In this document: positions 56,926 through 64,000 of the stretch, piece after piece
How the letters are laid out: each line of letters opens with the position of its first letter
How positions within the stretch are numbered: the stretch's first letter is position 1
Source: Bryopsis sp. KO-2023
Lineage: Eukaryota; Chlorophyta; Ulvophyceae; Bryopsidales; Bryopsidaceae
Length of the DNA: 64,000 nt
Direction: 5' to 3'
Assembly: GCA_030272585.1 (NCBI GenBank)
Contig: BSYQ01000009.1
Location: 2,046,001 to 2,110,000 of the forward strand
The notes under the pieces: generated by a model
Database searches by the model: none
Told to the model about the DNA's origin: nothing
The model's input: only the letters and a program-made list of their open reading frames with translations
Made by a program: the position numbers and the translations under genes

Positions 56926-57216
56926 TTAGCTTTCACTTTCAACAAGTGGAAAAAATGAAGAAACTGGTGTTTTGATCTGTGCTCTTTCTGACCTGGCCGA
57001 TAATTTTAACAGTGTAGAAGAAACATCCTCACAAAGAACTATCGAACCCAAACTATCCACTTTTCGTTTCATCGACCCCCCCCCTTTCACTTTTTTTTTC
57101 CCATTTTGCTCCTCGATCACATACCAGTCAACTTTGTACCGTGTTATGGAAGCCATCCACATCTCCCCCATCGAAATATCGATCCTAGTGACAGTGCTGT
57201 CGCCCCTAATCTCCAT
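56926..57216 (-). CDS. possible 96-residue ORF downstream of the cyclase gene
   Basis: An open frame starts at a true ATG at 57216 (MEIRGDSTVTRIDISMGEMW, then RYKVDWYVIEEQNGK). The first 40 residues look like protein; the next part runs through A and G homopolymers. The plus strand is also open here. It may be a short exon or only 3' UTR of the cyclase-like gene. Confidence 0.2.
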   Translation of the reverse strand: MEIRGDSTVTRIDISMGEMWMASITRYKVDWYVIEEQNGKKKVKGGGSMKRKVDSLGSIVLCEDVSSTLLKLSARSERAQIKTPVSSFFPLVESES

Positions 57217-57440
57217 GGAATGGAAGAAAACCTATTTGAGAACCAACATGTTTTGGCTCTATTTCCAAACCCTGTTGCTTGTTCTTGACATTTTTTGGTG
57301 GATTAAAAAAAAACTTTGCCTGTCATTCGTTTCGACAGGCTCGATTGTCTTGTTGAGTTCAAAAGCTTTTGGATACAACTGGATTTGAGGAATCCATACT
57401 AAAAAAAGTAGTGGCTGCGTTTTGGGGTTGCTCAAGATTT

Positions 57441-60400
57441 TCATTCCGCATCCAGAGGCTCGACACTGCACAAAGGTGATGAATAAAAAACTCACTTTAC
57501 AATGAGACACTTCATATCGTCAGTCAACTTCTGTGGAAAAAACACAGTTCAAAGAATCGTTTTCCTCTCGTCAAGTCCAAAACGATTTTGGATTTTCCCC
57601 ATCCAACTAATCCCCCGACCTCAATAATCACCTTCCCCTTCCCCTATAAAAACAAAAACTTCAAGAAAGCATTTTTCCCTCTTCTTCCCCCACCGAACTC
57701 AAGCTCTTCCGATCGAAGATGTTGGGATGGATGCACTGTCAGACCCAAACCTCGACACCTCCCTGACCGTCACTGTTGGAGACTTGCCCTTGTTGCGTTT
57801 TTTGAACCGCTCGGATAAAACCCTCGGCAGGAGCACCTCCGTCCCTTCCGTGTTCAACCTCTCTGCCACCCTCGCAAAACAGGACTGCCCCACACGATCT
57901 TTCACAAAAAATTCCAGCAGATCGGTGCAATGGACCACTGCAGACCTGCTGCCCAGTGCAACTGCAATGGCCACATACATATCCATCAGTCTTGCAGCCT
58001 CCAACATTTCCTCCTCGGTCAATCGTCTTTGAGTCTTGGCCGTCTCTCCCAGGAAGTAGGGGGCCATGCTCTTCCTTCTGCGTCTAGGAGGTCGAGGCAT
58101 CCCGTAAGACCCTCTGGAGGAATTCGCAACCCACTGTCGAGTTGTTTTCAACATCGACTTCCCAATGCGGAAACCCCCCTTCACCTTGGCCCAAAATCCT
58201 TTCTTGCTCTCTTTTCTTGCAATCAATTCCCCTGGGCAGGGAGCTCCGAGCAGGTCCAAGGCGATTACAAGATGGTCGCAGGCTGCATGCAAAATGACGG
58301 TTTTCCTCTCCGAGTTGGGCTCCGATTCTGCCAGCTCCTTCTCGATTTCAGCCATCCAGCGCTGAATTCTCACTCGGTCCAGAACGGCTATGTACGGTAA
58401 GGCTGCAGAATGAGCCGAGCTCTTACTGCAGGATCCCAATGAAATATCATCGGGCAGACCGCTGTAGGGGCCAGTGCGAGGTGTAAGTGGTGTGGCCTCC
58501 GCCGACTCAGCCAACAGCTTGGAGACTTTGATGTCCACAAGCTCCCCAGATTGACCGTGGAATTCGATCAACTTCTCTTGCAGATGCACGGCTCTTTGGA
58601 AGCAATCCAACGCCTGCGAGAGGCCACCGTGATCTCGAGCATACACCCCCGCACGCTGCCAGCCAGAAATAGCTTTCAGCGTCCGCCTCCACTCCACCGC
58701 TTCCACCCCCTCGCTGGACTTCTCCCAGTGAAAAGCAACGATGGAATCGTCCCAATCGCCTCCCTCCTGCAGCACCTGGGCGAACTTTGCATGCAGGCGC
58801 CGCCTCTGGCCGTTCGGGATCAACCCATACACTGCATCCCTCGCCACCTGGTTGTTGAACCGCCAGCGTTGGGTTCGGTGGGAATGCCTGGTCTCCTCGC
58901 AACGAGTGATGAACCCCACACCCTCCAGCTCCACCATGTCTATTTCCACATCGTACTCATACGTGTTGTATGGGTACACCTCCCTGATCACCTGTGCGGT
59001 GATGTCCGCTCCAATGACTGCCGCCACTTTCAGCGTGAGATGCCCTGTGGAGCTCAAGCCATCGATCTGATCCATCAACAAGTGATGGATGCTCATGGTG
59101 TTTCTGATGAAGCCGGCGATGGTTGCTTCGGTGTTGAGGGTCTCCCCCACCGATCCGCCATCCCCAGTGATGAGTCCGGTTTCCACCAGGTACTGTGTGA
59201 GCTGCTGGATGTAGATCGGTACACCTCCAGACTTTTCCAGAACAGCCACCACGACATCATCCGGAATGGTTTGGTCCCCAGCCACAAGCTCCATCAATGC
59301 GCGGGTTTCACCAAGGTTCAACGGTGGCAGGCTGATGCGTGCTGTGGAGCCGCTCTCCCGAATGGCCTTGTAGCATTTCATGATGCTCTGGTACACGCCC
59401 AGCTTACTCTGAATCAAAACATTAGGCAGTACCACTTCGTCTTACTCAAAAATTTTGCGTATAATATGCTTTGCAAGCGGTGTTTGTTGGGGGAAATAGG
59501 ATTTTGTCCTGCTTCTTCCCACCCCCGAAATATGAACTTAAACTTGGCCTTGTGTAACAAGATTTTGCTATTAATAATCTATGGATATCCATGTCTGTCT
59601 TCTCTACTTAATATATACCTGTCGTCTCGGTTGTCCCTTGAGTTTTTCCTTTCACAAGAGAAGAAAAAAAAAGAGATTATCTGGAGGGTGCTGTGGTTGA
59701 GGTGGATGCATTACGAGGGAAGAAAATACTGATATGGCTAGGGTGAAAAGATAATGTAAAAAATGGCAAAAATATGATTTCGAGAAAACAAAAAAAATAG
59801 CATACATTAGGAATCGGATTTGCTGATAAATTGCACCACACTCCTGCAGAGTGGGCACCAAACCACACTAAAGCCCATTTGCCAAATGTTCAGAGAGAGA
59901 GAGAGGCAGGATTCTCACCTTTGATGCTTGGGCCAGTGATCCTTCATTTGGCCTCAAGGTCCCGATGACCAGCAATCCACTTGGACCCACATTGTGGTCG
60001 AGAGCTGCCAGGAGACTCCAGCTGGCAAGATCGAAATGGTGCAGATCTTCCAGCACCATGATGCACGGGCCATATTGTTCCACAAAACATTGAACGATCT
60101 CCACAATTAACCCCTCGATTTGATCGCCCCTCCAGCTGGATGTGTCACATAGGGATGACCCAGGTGTGATTTCCCTGGTAGTCAGGTAGGAGTCTGGACT
60201 ATATGTGAAGCTTTTGGTATTTCCAAAAGTGACAGTCCTTTCTGTTGGGGGTCCACTTGTCTCAAACTCCCCTGTGGAGCAGGCAATATCGAGTGGAGGT
60301 GGCCTCTCATGCTTCCTGACAGGTTCCTCAACCGTTGTCGCGCTTTCCGATGAGATTTCGCACCGCGATTCCGCACCAGGCACTTCTGAATCGCTGCTCG

Positions 60401-63400
60401 TTCCTTCGACGAATTGGAGGGGTGGTAAATCGCCTTCGCTCTCATCCCCACCAGAAATCGCCTCGTCCAAGTCGTCATCAGGTGACAGGCATCCCTCGCA
60501 GCTCGGTATGACCGACCCTGAACCACCAGTTCGCTCCCAATCTTCTTCGTCTATTTCCTGGGAACTGACCGTTGATCGGGTCGTCGTCCAGTTCACCAGG
60601 CCAGACCGCTCACCAGGTGGCAAGGATGAAGGGATGGATTCCAGGGGCAAATCCAGCGCCCCCGCCAGCACATACCTCCAGTGATCTTCGAACTGCTCGA
60701 TCCTGTCCTCGAGCATGTGCGCCAGGGGCGCTTTCCCCTCCCATCTCGCCTGCTTGTCGACCAGGAAGAGGTCCTCCAAGACGCGCCTCCAGGGGAATAG
60801 GCAGTGCGACCTGTGCGTGGGACTCCCAGCGCCCGAGAACATGTGCACGTTGTCGTGAATGTGCGCCCAGTCCTCGCAGGTGGCGGCGAAGTACCCACAC
60901 TCCAGCTCGCGGACAATCTTGGTCTTCCCCATGCCTGGCTCCCCCTCGACGAGTATGACGCCCCCCGACACTTGGACGAAGCTGCGCATGGAGTCCATGA
61001 TGTTCTCCATGACCTCTTGACGTCCGACGAGAGGTGCATGGAGCGGCGAGAATGACGTCTGCCGCCTCTCCCTTGTGCCTCGTGCCAGGGGGGCCACCCG
61101 GTAAGCCTGGAAGACCTCGCTTCTCCCCTTCAGCACCATGGGCTCCAACGGCACAAACTCTGCCTTGCCCCTCGCCCTGTCGAAGGTCTCCTGGTCGCAC
61201 AGGATGCCACCCCACCCAGCCTTTGCCTTGCACATGAGCCGTGCACTCGCATTGATGGAGTCGCCGAACACGGTGTACTCCATTCGAGCGCGCGACCCAA
61301 CACAAGCACACAATAATTCCCCGGTGGTCACCCCAATGGCGGTTTCGTTTCCAGACGCCAACGCGAGCTCGCGAACCCGGATGGCGGCCTGGACGCCACG
61401 CACAGCTTGCTGCATGTGCGACCTTCCTCCCAACCCTAAGGCGCACACCGCCAGGAACCCCTTCTCGTCACAACGCATCTGGAGCAACGAGCCATCCAGC
61501 TCGTTCATTGCCGTCTGGCATGCCAAGATGCATGCCTGAACCTGCTCCACATCGCCCGCCACAGACATGTCCTCCCCAGCTCGAGGCACAGTCAGGTCAG
61601 GGAACCCGATGAACAGCATGGTCAGAAACCTCATTTCGCTGATGAAGTCAGCGTGTCCGACTTCCACCCGCTGCCGGACGCAGTCCACAACGTACATCCT
61701 CATCGATTCCACGGACTTGGCTTGGGATCCTCTGGGCAGCAGTGCTAACGAAGCGTGAGAGATGGGCGCCGAAGAGTTCTTGAGAGCGCCAAGTCTCGTG
61801 TCGATGCTGCGGATGCGCCCTGCTCCATCCTCCAGATCGATGCACGAGATGAGATGATGGGCGATCTGGAAAAACACAAACTTCTCATGTGCATAAAAGA
61901 GACAATCCTCCGCTGAGTTTGATCTTCTCTTCTTTGAGAATCGATTGAAATTGGTAGCCCTGGGTGGGTCTATGTATCAATGCTAACATTTTTTACATAA
62001 AGTATCTTTTCAAATCACAAAAGATAATCTAGATTTGAACCGAATGATGACACCACCAACATTTGTGTGAGTGTAACCCTCCAACCAGATACCATCTCTC
62101 GATATTAAAATCAGCAAGACTCACCTGAATGACTTCCTTGCTCACGACGACATCCCCAGGCTCCGCATGTCTTTCGATTGCGGCTATCTGCTGGATAGGT
62201 GGTCGACGACCGAAGGCGTCCACTTCTCTGTGCGGTGCGTCGCCGATGAAAAACTCCCACCGAGGTGTGCTATCATCTTCCTGCGTATCCTCGAGCTCAC
62301 CCCCGACGTTGAATAAGCATAGCTCACCGGCACCAACCAGTACCTGAGACCGAAAGTCGAAACACAGTCAAGTTTCTGGACAGGCAATGCGAAATGTCAT
62401 GTGCTTGACAAAGTGCTGAGCAAACCTTGAGTGAAAGCGTGAACTCCTCGCTCCAAACGCTCTTCTGAGGAGCCCCTTGTCGATAGGCACCAATCTTGGG
62501 ACTGAAAGGAGTGCTGCTCCGCGGACTTCTTGGGGATGCAACACCTCTCCTCGAACTGAAAAAACTCCAAACATCCGTGCTTCTTGGAGTAGTGACGTCT
62601 TCCTTGGGAGGACGTCCTGCACACAGGGACCCGAACAGCTTGCCCAGCCTCGATTGTCTAGAACGAGAACCATCATCATCATCTTGCCGGACGCTCGGTG
62701 GCCAGAGCCTGTTCGCTCGCTTTTTTCGACCCCCAGTGAGCTCTTTAGCAGAGAGAACGTTCCCATTCGGTAGCATTCTCATTTCCCCCAGGCGTGTCGT
62801 CAGTTCCATGCCGCACGCCAAAGCTCGACCAGTCACCAACTCGAGCCTCTCCCTGCTCCCTGTTTCCGCTTCCACGAACGCCACTACCAAGGAGTCGCCT
62901 GCAAACTTGACAACATCCCCGCCGAACGAGCTCACCACCTCAATCATCTCAGCAAAGTAGCTGTTCATGCACCTCGTCAGCAGTTCCACTCCGTGTGTGC
63001 CCTCCAGTGACAAGGTCTCCGTGAGCCTTGTGAAGCCCGTGATATCAGCAATCATCACTGCTCCAACCCGGGGAGTCATTGATGGACCCAGTGTCGGGGT
63101 TCGCAGAATCTCTTCCTTCAGCAAGTCCGGTACAAGCGGTGCAAGCGCAGTCAGTGACCGAGTAACCGACCCCGTCACTCGACGCGGAGGGTCCACGTTC
63201 CGGTTCCCTTGGCGTGGGGTTTTCTCTTGGGCTTTTTCCTTGCTGCCTGGACGCTTTAGCCGAAATTTAGAGCTCCCTGTCACGTTCCTTCCCCAGCTTC
63301 CGGTCCTCTGTCTCTCTTTCTTGCCCTTCTTGGGCGCAAGCCAGATGGAGCGCAAAAACTTCCACCCTTTCCCCATTGGTTGTGACATCGGGTTAGGATT

Positions 63401-63676
63401 CCCAGCGCCATGCGTGGCGCTCGACACATGTCCACCTGTTGTCTGCTCTTGAGACGCTCCGAACGCCTCTTCCCCCAACCGCTTGCGTTCCCACTTTTCC
63501 AGGACACGCGTGGCGGGGCTCTTTGTTATCTTTTCCATCGCAAACCAGACTTTTTTTCGAACCGAGTGTTTTTTGGGGGTGGGCTCGCCAGCTTTTAAGC
63601 TTTCAGAGGTCAAAGCCACAGGTTCCGATGGCGGACACGAGATTGGGATCATGCTCATAACTTCATATTCTTGCAT
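57441..63676 (-). CDS. soluble adenylyl cyclase-like protein (two class III domains plus ATPase)
   Basis: Six exons on the minus strand (62426-63676, 62125-62343, 59919-61865, 57759-59408, 57496-57530, 57441-57465) give 1708 residues. The order is that of ADCY10-type soluble cyclases: C1 catalytic domain, C2 domain, P-loop ATPase, then TPR-like helices. C1 carries both metal-binding aspartates, Asp211 (IADITGFTRL) and Asp261 (VKFAGDSLVV). C2 (about 568-721) carries the transition-state Asn and Arg in INASAR (695-699). The Walker A motif GEPGMGKT is at 798-805 and Walker B VLEDLHHFD near 1095. C1 is split by a Ser/Arg/Pro-rich insert of about 110 residues (300-410), and an acidic linker of roughly 180 residues lies inside the ATPase. 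It probably makes cAMP in the cytosol, possibly bicarbonate-sensitive (family knowledge). Read-through past the fourth exon would end at 57699 with the same total length. Confidence 0.87.
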
Positions 63677-63819
63677 ATATCATATTCTTACAGTTCACAC
63701 GTGACTGTAGTGTAAACATACAATATCACATTATGCCAGGTTATGAAAAACTCATGCACCGCGACATTCTGCCGCCCAAGCACTTTCCACAGAGGGCCAT
63801 TCACACTTGCAATCCCTTC
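63677..63819. other. short intergenic gap upstream of the cyclase-like gene
   Basis: Only 143 bases separate the stop of the gene entering from the right and the first ATG of the cyclase-like gene, which is tight for this window. The two could instead be one gene if an intron removes the stop at 63820. Confidence 0.4.
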
Positions 63820-64000
63820 TCATCCTGCCTCACAATTTTCAAGCCTGTATGACAACCATTCACAACCCTGTCCAGTTTCTTCTTGCTGAACCAACTGATC
63901 CAATATTTTCATGTATGTTTCACTTTTTATGGTTTCGCTAGCTCCAATGATCACCAACCTTCTCTTGTTTCGATCAACAGCCTCCAAATAATCAAAAGTG
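63820..64000 (-). CDS. 3' end of a gene continuing beyond the window
   Basis: The minus strand is open from the window edge to a TGA at 63820-63822, encoding about 59 residues that look like real protein (FDYLEAVDRNKRRLVIIGAS, then MKILDQLVQQEETGQG). The 5' part lies outside. No family was recognised from this fragment. It might also be an upstream exon of the cyclase-like gene, but no donor before the stop was convincing. Confidence 0.55.
   Translation of the reverse strand, partial: TFDYLEAVDRNKRRLVIIGASETIKSETYMKILDQLVQQEETGQGCEWLSYRLENCEAG

Noticed and set aside
60610-61446. 278-codon frame overlapping the cyclase-like gene on the same strand
   Set aside because: It is a shifted frame of the GC-rich exon 3; the cyclase frame contains all catalytic and Walker motifs.
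1-64000. Bacterial contamination, suggested at first by the PPK1 gene
   Set aside because: PPK1 and all other recognisable genes contain phase-consistent spliceosomal introns and share the same flanking composition.
1-64000. CRISPR arrays, rRNA genes, complete transposons or virus-like elements
   Set aside because: None was seen: no regularly spaced repeats, no rRNA signature, and no transposase, reverse transcriptase, integrase or capsid reading frame.

Overview
The window is nuclear DNA of an intron-rich eukaryote, most likely a photosynthetic protist with a primary plastid. I rebuilt fourteen spliced genes by following GT-AG and GC-AG exon joints in frame. Splicing is dense: about 76 introns, mostly 90 to 500 bases. 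Several proteins carry plastid-type N-termini with no preceding secretory signal (the aldo-keto reductase, the TPM-domain thylakoid protein, and probably the ORF at 9397-9981). The CUE-domain protein and the aldo-keto reductase look most like plant families. This favours a green or streptophyte alga, but that is an inference; the sequence does not name the organism.

Layout, left to right. 1-97: possible first exon of a minus-strand gene leaving the window. 326-2282 (+): UBA-PTH2 peptidyl-tRNA hydrolase. 3255-3752 (+): small DEP-domain protein. 5325-9206 (-): bacterial-type polyphosphate kinase PPK1 in nine exons. 9397-9981 (-) and 10157-12305 (+): a head-to-head pair, an unknown protein with a plastid-like N-terminus and a thylakoid TPM-domain membrane protein. 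13195-14474 (+): PP2C phosphatase. 15321-18514 (-): coiled-coil protein. 19202-24476 (-): the peroxisomal import receptor PEX5, head to head with a plant-type CUE-domain protein at 24914-27004 (+). 29824-32062 (+): F-box/LRR-like protein. 33913-38099 (+): Ser/Pro-rich coiled-coil protein with a KEN box. 39042-41210 (-): plastid aldo-keto reductase, head to head with an ER protein disulfide isomerase of the P5/PDIA6 type at 41794-46998 (+). 47697-49155 (+): two-RRM hnRNP/Musashi-like protein. 49156-56150: about 7 kb of homopolymer-rich, C-poor DNA without a gene I can support. 57441-63676 (-): a large soluble-adenylyl-cyclase-like protein. 63820-64000 (-): 3' end of another gene.

The genes do not form a pathway cluster. 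They are mostly housekeeping functions: translation quality control, polyphosphate, peroxisome import, ER folding, cAMP signalling and RNA binding. The clearest larger-scale signal is compositional. Introns and 3' flanks are G/T-rich and C-poor on the transcribed gene's sense strand, so the base skew tracks gene direction and flips near 56.15 kb between two convergent units. I did not find a convincing new biological system. The best leads are the PPK1 gene, the domain insertions of the cyclase, two perfect intergenic hairpins, an intronic inverted repeat, three GC-AG introns and one unresolved frame joint in the PDI gene.
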